Part shown: positions 33,606 to 44,835 of the stretch, in pieces
How the letters are laid out: each line of letters begins with the position of its first letter
Position numbering within the stretch: the first letter of the stretch is position 1
DNA from: Prostheceraeus crozeri
Taxonomy: Eukaryota; Platyhelminthes; Polycladida; Euryleptidae
NCBI GenBank assembly: GCA_907163375.1
Contig: CAJQUW010016863.1
Span: 124,001 to 188,000, forward strand
DNA length: 64,000 bases
Direction: 5' to 3'
Notes under the pieces: model-generated
Databases searched by the model: none
Told to the model about the DNA's origin: nothing
Seen by the model: only the letters and a program-made list of their open reading frames with translations
Position numbers and translations under genes: made by a program

Positions 33606-35125
33606 CAGCTTAGGAAACAAATGTGATAAAACAGATTATTAACAAGCTCTAATGTGAAACCATTGACAACCAAACATTGCACCAACAATGCTTGCAATTC
33701 ATGACAACAACATTCTGCTTTCATTATCTTGGAGTTGAGGTGATGGGACGACTCCAATGTATACTAATATTCATACTCTTTGTCTGTGGCATTACCAGAT
33801 GCCGAGAAAGACTTTGCTTCAACAAGACTGAAGTCGCCGAATACAACATTCATTCAATTCAACCATTTGCCACTGTCTTTGACGTCCACACAATTCACGA
33901 TTGCGCCAAGCTGTGTAAAGTTGAGTCCAAATGTGCAGCCTTTTACTACAAGGAACACTGTGACTTGATATTTGCAGCTAGTCTGTCTCATATTGAGTTC
34001 ACTGATACTTCACTGCCGAAAGCCGCTATTTGGATTCTTTCACAGCGTTTGACCAGTCAATGTCCTTCTGACTATACAATAAAATGGAGATCTTGTCGAT
34101 ATAAGATCTACCATTTGTCAGGTTCGTGGAATGAAGTAGAATCGACTTGCAGTCGTGACGGTGGAAAATTAGCAGAATTGACCACAAATGAAGAAAAGAG
34201 ATCTGTGTTAGATCTTCTGCCTTCATTTCCGCCTGAAAGGGCAGTTTTGGTCGGAGGTTTACAAGATGAAGGAAAGAGACCACGAGAAGGATGGCGTTGG
34301 TACAAGGCTGGCATCGAGATTCCGTCCTCTTTATTGACATGGAAGAATGGTGAGCCGAACGATTATCAAGGGAATGATGAAAGGTATTTGGGTTGGACAA
34401 AGTGGAACCAATTCCTTGACTATTCAAGACCAAAGCAATTTCTGTGTGAATGTTTGGAAATTAGCACAGTTTGGAACTTTCATTGAACTGGTGAGTCGAC
34501 TTGCTTCTCTGAAACTCTTTCAAACTATTCTGTATTGCTTTGTCGACGATGTTTCAATTGCGGGAATCATTTCGTCAACGCATCACTCATTCTGATGTCT
34601 AAAGTATTAAAATTATGGACATTAGCACCGCAATCGACAATGGTTGTTTATATCAAAACTATCAACTCAATGTTCTATGGTGCGTCTCATCAGTTTTTCT
34701 GTAAGTGGAAGAACAGTCATTAGGAAATGATAAGTTTACTTTCTTCAATTTTCTGACTATTGTGTTAAAAAGACTTGTTCATTAGCATAAAAGTTGCTAA
34801 CATAATCATGACAAAGTCTCATCAGCTGGACCTTTGGTGTAGATGAATTATTTTGAGGATTTTGTAGCAAGAAGTTTTTGTTGCTTTGATATAATTCAAT
34901 ATTCTGTCGGTCACTAAAGTGTTCTAATATTAAAGTTTATTACGCAACACTGTTATTTCTCGAATAATATCCACCCTCAAGTATTAATCGCAACTCCGGG
35001 CACACATCTGCAATAGTAGCCGCCATTCGAAGCCACGAATCGAGGTTATGTCACAATACCGTTCTTACCTATGTAGCCTACTTAGTCGCCACTACAAGGG
35101 TTGCCATTTGCTCTATCCTTGTTGC
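33605..35125 (+). repeat. Segmental duplication unit 1 (lectin locus)
   Basis: It aligns with 42823-44390 from GCAGCTTAGGAAACAAATGT, across the gene, to ACCTATGTAGCC and GTTGCCA near 35100. Similarity is high in the coding part and falls downstream, with indels, which fits a duplication old enough for non-coding drift. Confidence 0.85.
33743..34486 (+). CDS. Secreted PAN/apple-like plus C-type lectin protein, paralog 1
   Basis: This is a single-exon gene for 247 residues. An in-frame ATG 22 codons upstream exists, but this ATG is preferred because a signal peptide follows at once (hydrophobic ILIFILFVCGI, residues 7-17). Residues 25-73 form a PAN/apple-like region with C54, C58, C64 and C73 in a C...C.....C..F.......C pattern. 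A C-type lectin domain runs from C107 to about 238: CPSDY...WRSC118, SWNEVESTC136, GGKLAELT, VGGLQDEGKRP, WRWYKAG, EPN (204-206) and FLCECLE. EPN predicts mannose-type specificity, though WND is replaced by FLD. Residue 215 is Tyr where paralog 2 has Cys. The protein is probably extracellular, in recognition or immunity. The gene is intronless, which is unusual for such modules and may reflect a retroposed ancestor. Confidence 0.85.
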   Translation: MGRLQCILIFILFVCGITRCRERLCFNKTEVAEYNIHSIQPFATVFDVHTIHDCAKLCKVESKCAAFYYKEHCDLIFAASLSHIEFTDTSLPKAAIWILSQRLTSQCPSDYTIKWRSCRYKIYHLSGSWNEVESTCSRDGGKLAELTTNEEKRSVLDLLPSFPPERAVLVGGLQDEGKRPREGWRWYKAGIEIPSSLLTWKNGEPNDYQGNDERYLGWTKWNQFLDYSRPKQFLCECLEISTVWNFH

Positions 35126-35129
35126 AAAG

Positions 35130-35655
35130 ATACCACGGGAGATTCGAGGCTAACGTAAATAGTGGCCCTCAATAACATTGTGCGAATGATAATGGATCAA
35201 GAGTCTTCCATTCAACTCTAGATAAGTCATAATGTCAAGAAAGCGAATCTTGTACCTTTCCCAAAACAGGTTGTCACTTCTTATTTCCTGCCTTTTGGAA
35301 TTAGAATCTGTTTCCTTTGGCTCCTATCACACCTTTATTCTAATATAGAATCGCAAATGTTATTCAAAACTGTTATCTTCGCCAACTTAAGAGTAACTCG
35401 CCAGATATGGAAAAAATTCTTGGCTGATGCATCCATTCTGTCCAATACACCTAAGAACAAAAACCTCAATGCTGCTTTCCTATTCAGTGTACAGGTTTCG
35501 CAACCGTGTAAGGCGAAGAACAATGACAGCAATGCAGGGTATCCACGGCTTTTCTGTCAGAAAATTCCAGGACATTTTTAGGACATTAAGTAAATGAAAG
35601 ATACTCAGTGTTACTTTTACTAGTCCTTCTTAGCACTATTGTACGTGCTGACGAT
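35130..35655. other. Non-coding stretch
   Basis: The minus strand at 35335-35532 reads ALHGCETCTLNR, like the LLYGCETWtL motif near the end of some LINEs, but the rest does not follow the family, so it is not called. Confidence 0.3.
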
Positions 35656-35657
35656 AA

Positions 35658-35945
35658 AAACCGGCCAATTATTTATTTCTCCGAGGCGGCCGCCCGGTTT
35701 CTAACATAATTACTTCTTCACTACTCATTTATATCACAGTACTTAGATCAACAACCACAATAAGTGCGCTGTGAATAACATACAGCTCTTCTTTAGACTA
35801 GGGAGTTGCTATTGAGCGCGAAATTCAATGTGACCAATGTGAGGCGCATCAATTTCATCGAACATCACAAATCAAGTGAATTTTGCCATCAGGAACGTCC
35901 CTCAGGAGCCCAGCGTTATTCTCTCAATAGCTCCTACTTAAGATG
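35658..35945. repeat. Repeat R2, uninterrupted copy
   Basis: It aligns with the outer parts of 28588-30520 and lacks the MITE, LINE and hAT insertions there. A short acidic open stretch follows (TSTSEDEDTEERNNYREAN, about 36005-36060), unrecognised. Confidence 0.65.
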
Positions 35946-36393
35946 ACGTTGAGTGAACATTTTGATATCTGGGAAGAGGTATAGTATTGATTCCAAGGAG
36001 ACTTCGACCTCCGAAGACGAGGACACGGAAGAACGAAACAACTACCGAGAGGCAAACAGGATAGCATGCGGACTGAGGTCCCCGAAAAAACATTAAAAAA
36101 AAGAAATCAGTACATTGCAGCAGTCTAGAAGCATTTTATTTCCCATTGGTGGTACATAGTGATATTTAATCATAGCATATTATTGTTGCATTTGATTTTT
36201 TTGATGCAAGTAAAAAGCATTTCAAATTGGATTTTCTGAAAACATTGGCCTTCTGATAATTATTTATTTTTCCAAGGTGATTATGGAAGTATGAAGACTA
36301 AGAAATCAAAAGCGCAGATATCCAGCCTATAACGGTATATGAAAACGCTAAAAGCTGCAATGCTTCACCGACCGTGTGGTGTTTCACACTTAC

Positions 36394-36492
36394 GTTGCCG
36401 TTTTGAGTTATTCCTTCTTTGAGCGATTTTCAACAGTGTGTTTAGGCCCGTGATACTTCTCGTATCTCGATTATATGGACTCTCGGCCTGAT
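36394..36492 (-). CDS. Mini-exon a of a host gene with repeated exons
   Basis: This is a 99-base exon, phase 1-1, between acceptor TTTCTCATTTCAG and donor CAAC|GTAAGTG. With the split codon it encodes D-QAESPYNRDTRSITGLNTLL followed by a basic end (KIAQRRNNSKRQ). It shares D...E....R..RS...L..L with exons b and c, in register. The six extra residues are at its C-terminal side. No known family is recognised. It is probably the fourth visible exon in transcript order, and the donor shows the gene continues. Confidence 0.6.
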
Positions 36493-36494
36493 CT

Positions 36495-36848
36495 GAAATG
36501 AGAAATTATATGTGAAAGTCATGACAGCGGAAAGAGTCCTAGCAATGTGTTAATGGGGATGAGAGAGTTAAAGCAAATGAGCACCAGCATAAAGAAGTTC
36601 TCTGATGAAATATTGTAAGTTAACGAGCGGCCAGTGCACGCGGGCTAAGATATTGAATGCTAAACAAATGACGCTAATTGGTTGCTCACGTTGTCGCCGG
36701 TTTGAAGTCATTGAGTTGAGTAAAGTGTGCATGCCAGTCGTTCCTCTGGTTTGCCTGGAATATTCATCATCGGAAGCTGGAAAGAAAGACCACATTGTCT
36801 TATAAAGTGCATCATTCAAATGAATATTGAATTAATCTCAAATCATAC
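36495..36848. other. Short intron between mini-exons a and b
   Basis: No repeat or additional exon was identified. The open frames here are shadows. Confidence 0.45.
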
Positions 36849-36929
36849 CTTCATTCTCAAGAGCATTTAGCAAGGCATGAAGAGCTGTGTTACTGCGACG
36901 ATGTCTGATATAAGCCTCCTCACCATCGT
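36849..36929 (-). CDS. Mini-exon b of the same gene
   Basis: This is an 81-base exon, phase 1-1, between acceptor TTTACTTTACAG and donor GAAG|GTATGA. It encodes D-DGEEAYIRHRRSNTALHALL plus NALENE. Exon c has the same length and an alignable sequence with no gaps. It lies 356 bases from exon a; the intron toward exon c is about 10.7 kb. Confidence 0.65.
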
Positions 36930-37192
36930 CTGTAAAGTAAACGGCAGACTTGCGTTATTCAAAGATCCAATGCATGATTGCTTCTTTGTAGCATTGCACG
37001 AGTTATATATCTTAAATGCTATTCAAGGCTGGCGAGTTCGAATGCTATGATCAAGCAATCTCATGCAGGAGTTGAGTAGAGAATTCTATTTGGCGGCATT
37101 TTTTGATGATAAAGGACAAATTGTGATTGACATGTCTATGATTATCAAGAGCATTTGAATAGAAATTTAGTTTCATCAGTCGTAAAAATATA

Positions 37193-38609
37193 CACTAATC
37201 CCAAAAATGTCTGTCACCTCTTGAATTGCTTTCTAATGTTGAAGGGTGACATCGTCATAAAATTGGCAAATTCAGATATATCTATGAAAACATTGAACTC
37301 TCTACAGTATATGGCATGGATAAGTTAGCCATTGAACTGAAATATATTTCTATGAATGTTATAAGATGCACTGGTATTAGAAAGCTTGGATATTGAAGCT
37401 AATTGTACTCAAGTATGCCAACATGACCAACGAAATGAAGGCAGCAAATTTGAGACATAAAATTGGACAAGAAAACGAAGGGAGAGAAAGAAAATATGGC
37501 TTTAGACCAGAGGCTTTTGGTTTTTCAGTAATGAATTTGGTAGCATCATAAATTGTTTGACTTGTGAATTTAAGCAAAAGAATAATTTTGAGGTAGAGAG
37601 CAAGGCACAAAGTGAAAACTAGTGAATAAAAGTGTTCTACCGTTAGAAAAGAAAATCCATCGAACGCCGCAACAGCCCTCTGTTTGGATACCGGTATGTT
37701 CTGAATAGCAGACTTTCATCCGCAGTAGAGTTTGAAAGATTTGGAATGAGCGATTGCTTCATAAATTCATTCACCTGCGCAAGGCCAGTGTGAGAAAACG
37801 GAGAACATTTGTTGTGAGTACAAAGGAGATTGAGAGAAATATGCTAAGGAAAGAATGCATGTGGAGAGAAATTTGGAGGAAGGTGATATTTGCAAAAGAG
37901 AGCAAGTTTCGAAGATTGAGGAATGACAGGCGGATGCAAGCCCATAAGAATGGATGGGCGAATGAAAGCTGAGAACTCCAGATAAGGTATACACAAAGTA
38001 TGGAAAGTTAATTAATAGGAGCGATCTGACGTTATGATCTCAGTGAGTTACGAATTCTGAAATCTGTCAATGGGTGAATATTTACGTTAATACTGAGATT
38101 AGTTTTTTTTAATGCATCGATGGAAGACTGTCGGATTCCATCTTTCATAAAGCATAGCTCATCACTGACTGATCAGTTTCATTATGTTAGCAACACGCGA
38201 AGGATAGAGCGGACATCAAGATGACCAGATCTTAATTCTATCGAACATGTGTGATGGGATCTGGCGAAGAGGAAAGTATCAAAAAGAGGTGGCACTAGCT
38301 GTTTGAAGGACTTACAATCCATCGTGGTAGAAGATTGGATGACCATTCCTCGGAGCGCAATTGATAACTTGATAATAATATACTCGTACATGTAATTACA
38401 AGTGTATTTATGCTCCGAAGAATCACAACTGCGATAAATTCATCAGGTCTCCCTCGTTACTAACGTTTTATAATCATATTGAAAAATCACTGTTTATCAT
38501 CAGGCTAATTAATTTTCTTAACTTATGCAATCTTAGGAACATATGTTGCAACATGATGTGTATATATTTGGTCATAATTAAAAAGTTACACACATTTTTG
38601 GGATTAGTG
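37193..38609 (+). mobile_element. Tc1-like transposon, degraded
   Basis: The terminal inverted repeats are CACTAATCCCAAAAATGTCT and, in reverse, CACTAATCCCAAAAATGTGT, flanked by TA (37191-37192, 38610-38611). The interior keeps transposase pieces: WRKVIFAKESKFRRLRNDRR (near 37870-37935; family W.kViFsDES.F....dgr, with the aspartate changed to lysine), then in another frame SPDLNPIEHVWD-like sequence near 38215-38260. Frameshifts and stops make it inactive. It lies in the intron between mini-exons b and c. Confidence 0.8.
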
Positions 38610-38611
38610 TA

Positions 38612-39606
38612 CGCTACCGGCCAAAAGTCTTGCCCCAGTAGACCTAAATTTGAAAAAATCTCTTCTTCATGTTATAAAACATTTTTTCAAATACATAAGC
38701 AATTTTAATGCATGCGGGTGAATACAAAAAGGAGATACAAACATAGCACGTTGCAACTTAAGCGCTTAAAACTGTAAGAATCAACGTTCTTAGTTCTTAG
38801 TTTCCCCCCGCGATGACGAATTCCTGCCTAGCATTGGTGTGGCATAGACTCCACTAACGAATGGATAAATTCTTCTGGCATTTCCCTGTTCCACGCACGC
38901 AGAAAGTAGCTGACAAGCTCTAAATTGCTTCTTGGAGCTTTTGTTGCGACTTTCTTACCAAACTTCTTCCATGCGTGTTCAATAGGATTGAGGTCTGTTC
39001 AATTGCTGGGTCAACCTATGGTTCGAGCAGCTATTTGACGGTTCGTGAATCATTCGTTGTGAAAAGCTACAATAACGGCCCGTTGCCGTGGAGAAATTAA
39101 TCTTCCACGCATTCTGCGATGTCTGCTAGCAGAAAGCCACGAACTTCAGTGATTCATAAAGTCAAATACATCTCAGTTACTGATTGCGTAATTTTAGTTT
39201 GGAAGATTCCTGTTTCACGTGCTGGTTGGCGCATCTCTTGACCAAAGGAAGAAATTATGCTATCACGACCTTTATGAACTAGCATCGTCAATGGAGATGA
39301 GATAACTCGTATAGCGGCTGTGTTTCAGTTGATCATAATTGAAATATCCGAGGTAATTCTCAAAAAATGACGAGAGTTTTCTCATAATATTGATTCTCAT
39401 ATAATTCACCAAGGTCCTGTTTTATCATAATGCTTGAACAGCCTTTAACAGGAAATGCAGATTAAGTCGTCAAAATGCTGTTTGAATAATATTTGACACC
39501 TTATGCAAAATAGTTCGGTTATTTGATTGATATTATTTAAGTAAAAATAAAAATGAAGAGAAAAACAGATGATCAAAAGGTGGGGCAAGACCTTTGGCCG
39601 GTAGTG
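38612..39606 (-). mobile_element. Second Tc1-like transposon abutting the first
   Basis: The left end CGCTACCGGCCAAAAGTCTTG mirrors the right end (in reverse CACTACCGGCCAAAGGTCTTG); both continue GCCCCA. TA flanks both sides (38610-38611, 39607-39608), and the left TA is shared with the element at 37193-38609. On the minus strand, TDLNPIEHAWKKFGKK and WNREMPEEFIHSLVESMP are the transposase C-terminus. Internal stops and the 995-base length mark a decayed or deleted copy. Confidence 0.8.
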
Positions 39607-39924
39607 TATATTCACAGATTTAGTTTATACTAAAGCAGGACAAGAGCACTCATAATTGGCATAGATTACACTCCTTCCAATGCATTGGAGTAAATATTAT
39701 TTCCCGCGCGCGGAATAATCTGCTAACATTCTAAACAAAGCGAAAAGTAGGATTTCTGTCGGATTTCTACGTTCTTCTATTGTTCTCTTCACGTTCAACA
39801 TTCTCTTAGTCATTGTAAGATTTTCTTCTTGCCACCACTTCTTTTTTATCTTCTTTCTGTCAGTGTCCCGAAAAGCCTCACAAATTATGAGATCGCTTTC
39901 TAGCCTTAATAGATTCAGTTGACA

Positions 39925-40129
39925 TGGAAAATTTCTTTTCGCCAAAAACTGCAATCTGCGTCCTATTGGATTTACATGTGTTTTTCCTTGATCCTGTCTG
40001 ACAAGAAGAGGAACTCACTAGAACTCGGCAGACGTGACGATTCATAGTAGTCATAGGGTGTACATAATTCTGTGAAAGTCTCACTTTCGGCCCCGTTCCC
40101 TGCAGAAACTCATTCTGGTTGCCGGACTA
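39925..40129 (-). repeat. Foldback family C, solo arm
   Basis: It matches the right arm of 25416-26133 from GCCAAAAACTGCAATCTGCG to the terminus GTTGCCGGACTA. The other arm is missing. Confidence 0.75.
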
Positions 40130-40131
40130 TT

Positions 40132-40670
40132 ATTACTTGATAGATACATGATAGAAGACCAAGAAAGCACAAATCAAGAAAAATAGCTGCACAAATTGTG
40201 CCCAACTGCATGTTTAAAAGACTGGGGAGAGTAATTGGTGCCCATGATAGAATCATTTGCCGGGAAGCACAAAATGATTAGTTTTGATATATGCAATTAC
40301 TTTCAAAAAGATTTCATGGCCCTCTTTCGTTGAGGTAAGGAAAAGCAGAAGCATTGTAGTTAATTGCTTGCTAAAGGAAAATCAGGCTGTCTTGATATAT
40401 CGCAGAATATTATTGTCTCACTTTTACGTAGGTTTTGTTGATTTTCTGCAAGAAAAACTTTGAATGTTGTTCGCAAATGTAAGTGAGTCAAGAACATTGC
40501 TCTACGGACGAGACACAAATAGTAAACACATTCTGTTCATTTTGACTTACCTTTGTTCTCTGATTGAACTCTGTTGTATAAGGCATTCAATCCAGTTCCT
40601 CTTTTTGTGCGTTTGCTGCCGGTCTTTCCTGGAAAAAGAAATGCCGGTTTCATTGTAGTGCACTCTGACT
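40132..40670. other. Non-coding stretch
   Basis: No supported feature. Confidence 0.4.
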
Positions 40671-40671
40671 A

Positions 40672-41111
40672 CACTAGGTGACATGCCACGGGTAATTACG
40701 GACCACCCCAATCATCCGTGGTTAAGAGCAGTTTATACTTCTGCTGCATACGCGCTGCACTAAGAGTCAGAAATCACGTGATCTGATGCTGTTAAAACAT
40801 GGAGAATGTTTATGAATACGCGCGGGCGAGCGTTTATAGTTTGCGCGTCGTCTACAGTTGTCTGCGCTGCCGATTGAAACACGGATGAACCGCTTAGCAT
40901 GTTCTGTCTTCCCTGAGCATGAAATTGAGGTCCTATCACATTGTTTAGCCTCTGATACATGCAGACACATGAGACGCAAAGTCTTTGTAACAGGACTGCC
41001 GACAGATGTTGCAGGAATGTCACGCACAGCCACGGATGTTTATGGTCATGTGTAATTACGTGTTGTTTGCGCGTGAATTAAACGTAATTGAGCGTGGCAT
41101 GTCACCTAGTG
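40672..41111. mobile_element. Tc1/mariner-type MITE, family B, copy 2
   Basis: The termini are CACTAGGTGACATGCCACGG and mirror CACCTAGTG, flanked by TA (40670-40671, 41112-41113). The interior aligns with copies 1, 3 and 4. Confidence 0.85.
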
Positions 41112-41113
41112 TA

Positions 41114-42105
41114 AGTGGAACGGTTCGTGAACGGAGAATTCTTTCTCCATATCGACACCGGTCGACACCTAAGCTGGAACCGAGCCATTTTTTCAGCCCG
41201 CAGTGACTCATAAATATCAGGCCCGACCCGGATGAATTTTTCATCTGGACCCGGGCAAAGCAAGCAGAGAAGTATGGAATCAATGGTTGATTTGTGGCAA
41301 CTGTCATGATATTATGTAGTTATAGCTAGCTCTTGAGGTTTATACTGTTTTTTAACGACTTGCAATGACGTGATATAAATCGAGCTGTAGGCGAGGTTAA
41401 TTTCTACCATAGCTAGTCAATAAATGTAGTATATGCCCCCTTCGATATGTGGATTCCAAGGTCTTTCACGCACTTAGAGCACTCGATCGTGTCTCCTTCC
41501 ATCTTGTAGTCACAGACAGGATTACGATCAAATGTGAGTGACGCAATTGAAATTCATGTTTGAGTCCTGTTGATTTTTGAAATTTTAAATACTTGATTCC
41601 TAATTGATTAACTTTTACTGAATAATACCAAATAACGATTAAACTGCCTATGTCGGTAAGCACTTTCCACTAGTTGTGCAAATTTTGCAAGAATCGATTG
41701 GCATGCTCCTATAACACGCATTTCAAAAATTGCACTATCTTAATGTAAGTTGATTTTGTGACAAAATTTCCATCGTTACTGTATGCAGCAAATAAGTAGC
41801 AAATGTACACCCTGTAGTCGATGTGATTTTTTCTGGCCAATTCCTGCTTGTTCACCATATTTCCATGAACATACGATGAACAGAGAAAGCAGTTTTATGG
41901 TTATATACGAAAAATGCCTTACCCCTTATGTAACGGACATTTCATTCAATCCCTTGCGTGCATTTATAAGGTGATTATACTGTAATTGGGAGTAAAAATG
42001 GAAATAACGGAATAATGGGTATAGGGTGAATGACATTCACAAACATCTATGATTCTACTACAGCAATATAGGTCACTATACATATCTTATCCACAGAACA
42101 TAACC
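41114..42105. other. Non-coding stretch
   Basis: No gene. A GC-rich patch (GGCCCGACCCGGATGA, 41220) resembles one at 50320-50400 in composition only. Confidence 0.35.
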
Positions 42106-42109
42106 CCGA

Positions 42110-42480
42110 TGTAATTATGTCGAGATTCAATCGATTGTGCTACACAACATTTGAGAGAGTGATACAAAAAGAGCAGAAAGCACAACAGAGTGACAGAGAA
42201 CATTCGGTCAAGTTGACAAATAATGCTTCCTACCTAAGTCATAGATTTCTGTTTAAATGCAGCAATATTTGGGTAGAAAGTGAGCGTTATGAGTCTATGA
42301 CAAACCGACAAACCAATTAGAAAATGAAATTCTGCCTGCCATAGTTTAGAAACGGTTTCAGAAATCATTGATCACGCGGTCCAATATCTATGATTCACAC
42401 AACTCATACATCGAGCAGATGATGCCAGTTTGGCAGAAAACTGTGGCGACAATGCGATTACACCAACCTCGATTAAACCC
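42110..42480 (-). repeat. Repeat R1, copy ii (inverted)
   Basis: In reverse it reads GTCGCCACAGTTTTCTGCC, TTGTCGGTTTGTCATAGACT and AATGAACTTCTGCC-type sequence as in copies i and iii. It lacks both insertions of copy iii. Confidence 0.75.
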
Positions 42481-42519
42481 CGCTTCGTGATCGTGGTGTA
42501 ACCTTTAATTGTATTTGCC

Positions 42520-42660
42520 AGACAGTAGTCAAAATATGTCAATCGCCCAATTTACACATCGTAATTTTTCAATAAGAAGACATGTGATTATAATGATGAG
42601 TCAGGCACAAGGAGAACGAGCATTTTCTAGACTTTCTTTTCATATATTGCACATCGAAAT
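42520..42660 (+). repeat. Repeat R1, distal segment
   Basis: AAGAAGACATGTGATTATAA, ATGAGTCAGGCACAAGGAG and AACGAGCATTTTCTAGACT correspond to 46488-46550, again with no transposon at the site occupied at 14438. Confidence 0.6.
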
Positions 42661-42822
42661 CGGTGGACTACGGAAGAAATAGTGACATCGAAAGGTTATC
42701 GCAGAATCGAGACTTTTGTATGTAAAGCTTTTAGTGTTGAAAATGAAATGTCATGAAACGGCAACTTTATCAAAACTGTTACTAGCAATGATCATGCGGA
42801 GAATCCAACAAGATAGGTAACT

Positions 42823-44390
42823 GCATCTTAGGGAACAAATGTGATGAAAAAAGATCATTATAATTACGTGTTCTAAGATGAAACCATTGACAACCAGACA
42901 TTGCATTCAACAATGATTGTTGAGTATAATGACATCCTTCTTTCATTATCTTGGAGTTGAGGTGATGGGACGACTCCAATGTATACTAATATTCATACTC
43001 TTTGTCTGTGGCATTAGCAGCTGCCAAGAAAGACTTTGCTTCAACAAGACTGAAGTCGCCGAATACAACATTCGTTCAATTCAACCATTTGCTACCGTCT
43101 TTGACGTCCACACAATTCACGATTGCGCCAAGCTGTGTAAAGTTGAGTCCAAATGTGCAGCCTTTTACCACAAGGAACACTGTGACTTGTTATTTGCAGC
43201 TAGTCTGTCTCATATTGAGTTCACTGATACTTCAGTGCCAAAAGTCGCTATTTGGATTCTTCCACAGCGTTTGACCAGTCAATGTCCTTCTGACTATACA
43301 ATGAAATGGAGATCTTCTCGATATAAGTTCTACAAATTGTCAGTGGTAGGCTCGTGGAATGAAGTAGAATCGACTTGCAGTCGTGACGGTGGAAAATTAG
43401 CAGAATTGACCACAAATGAAGAAAAGAGAGCTGTGTTAGATCTTCTACGGTCTTCATTTCGGCGTGGAATGACTGTTACGGTTGGAGGTTTACAAGATGA
43501 AGGAAAGAGACCACGAGATGGATGGCGTTGGTATAAGTCTGGCGTTGAGATCCCGTCCTCTGTATTGACATGGAAGAATGGTGAGCCGAACGATTATCAA
43601 GGGAATGATGAAAGGTGTTTGGCTTGGTCAACTTCGAACAGATTTCTCGACAGTCTAGGAACAACCAAATTTCTGTGTGAATGTTTGGAAATTAAGACGG
43701 TTTGGAACTTTCGTTGAACTGACGAGTCATGACTTGTTTCGTTGAAACTTTCAAACTTTTCTGTATTATTTTGTCGACGATGCTTCAATTTCGTGAACTA
43801 TTTTGTACACTCACTACTCATTCTGATGTCCAAAGTATGAAAATTATGTACATTAGCACCACAATCGACAATGGTTGCTTATATCGAAACTATCAACTTA
43901 ATGGACTTTGGCATGAGTTTTTCTGTAAATAGAAAGATTGTCAGTCTAACACCCCTGATTTCCTCAATATAAAATTATATGTTTGCTTTCTCCTAATTTA
44001 CTGTGTTCTCAAGGATGTTAAAACAACAACAGAAAATGTTACAGATAACAAAGGTTGCTAACTTAACCACTAGTTGATGCTAACCAGTCTCATCAAGTGA
44101 ATCTCCGCCTTTACAATACATTGAATTATTTTAAGGATTTTGTCACAAGGATTTTACTGTTTCTTTTGTTTAGTTTAATATTTTGTGGTTCAGTAAACAA
44201 AAAGTATGTTCTGAGATAACGTTTACACAGCACTGCATTTCATGAATAATATCCACCCTCAAGTATTAGCCGCACATCCGGGCAGACGTTTGCAATAGTA
44301 TTCACCTCTCGAAGCCTCGAATATAGACTATTTGACAAGAGCGTGTTTATCTATGTAGCCTAACACAGCGAGTGTTGCCACTTGGTCTGT
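42823..44390 (+). repeat. Segmental duplication unit 2 (lectin locus)
   Basis: It aligns with 33605-35125 in the same orientation. The 5' edge of similarity is at GCATCTTAGGGAACAAATGT, 142 bases before the ATG; upstream sequences are unrelated. Confidence 0.85.
42965..43717 (+). CDS. Secreted PAN/apple-like plus C-type lectin protein, paralog 2
   Basis: This is a single-exon gene for 250 residues, with the same layout as the gene at 33743-34486. There is a signal peptide (ILIFILFVCGI), then the PAN/apple-like region with C54, C58, C64 and C73. The C-type lectin domain starts at C107 and holds EPN (207-209), FLD and FLCECLE. About 85-90% of residues match by eye. Differences cluster after residue 160 (RRGMTVTV against PERAVLV) and at the last loop (STSNRFLDSLGTT). 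Ser118 replaces the second cysteine of the N-terminal lectin disulphide seen in paralog 1. Cys218 (ERCLAW) is present where paralog 1 has Tyr. Calcium-type sugar binding is likely but unproven. Upstream, R1 repeat material replaces the TATA-like region of paralog 1, so expression may differ. Confidence 0.85.
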   Translation: MGRLQCILIFILFVCGISSCQERLCFNKTEVAEYNIRSIQPFATVFDVHTIHDCAKLCKVESKCAAFYHKEHCDLLFAASLSHIEFTDTSVPKVAIWILPQRLTSQCPSDYTMKWRSSRYKFYKLSVVGSWNEVESTCSRDGGKLAELTTNEEKRAVLDLLRSSFRRGMTVTVGGLQDEGKRPRDGWRWYKSGVEIPSSVLTWKNGEPNDYQGNDERCLAWSTSNRFLDSLGTTKFLCECLEIKTVWNFR

Positions 44391-44742
44391 AATTGCAGAC
44401 TAGGCTGTAAAGTCTGTAAATGGTCCGTATTTTTCCCTGAGGTCTAAAATTTTACGCTACTAAGAAAATGCAAGATAAATAACAAGAGCTATGCTTGGGA
44501 ATTTATAGCCCTAATCATACTATCGCGTCATGTATTCCTGATTTGCAAGACGAAAATCAGCTCATCGGTTCATTTACAAGACATACATGTACATGTAGAT
44601 ATCATGCATACAAATAGCAAAAAAATCAAAAATGCTGCTTAATCGCTAAATAGCGGAAACTTTTATGATACATAATTCAGGTAGAAATGCAGATGTGTAA
44701 TTGATTGCCATCGTGTTTTGCAAAAATCATCTAATAATACTA

Positions 44743-44835
44743 GTCTCATCATGTGAACATTCGGTGTAAAATACATTGAATAATTCTAAGGTATTTGTCG
44801 CAAGGATTCTAGGATTCCTGGGATTTAGATTCTGT
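44743..44835 (+). repeat. Partial third copy of lectin 3' flank
   Basis: TAGTCTCATCATGTGAACAT, AAAATACATTGAATAATTCT and TTGTCGCAAGGATTCTA resemble 44090-44165 (and 34820-34890) in the 3' flank of the two lectin genes. No coding part accompanies it. Confidence 0.55.

Noticed and set aside
35335-35532. Minus-strand frame with ALHGCETCTLNR, like a LINE LLYGCETW motif
   Set aside because: Only about ten residues fit; flanking residues do not follow the LINE C-terminus.
40858-41055. Open frame in the family-B MITE (LACSVFPEHEIEVLSHC), also open in copy 4
   Set aside because: Copy 3 has a stop and copy 1 is disrupted in the same frame, so the similarity reflects young shared DNA rather than coding constraint.
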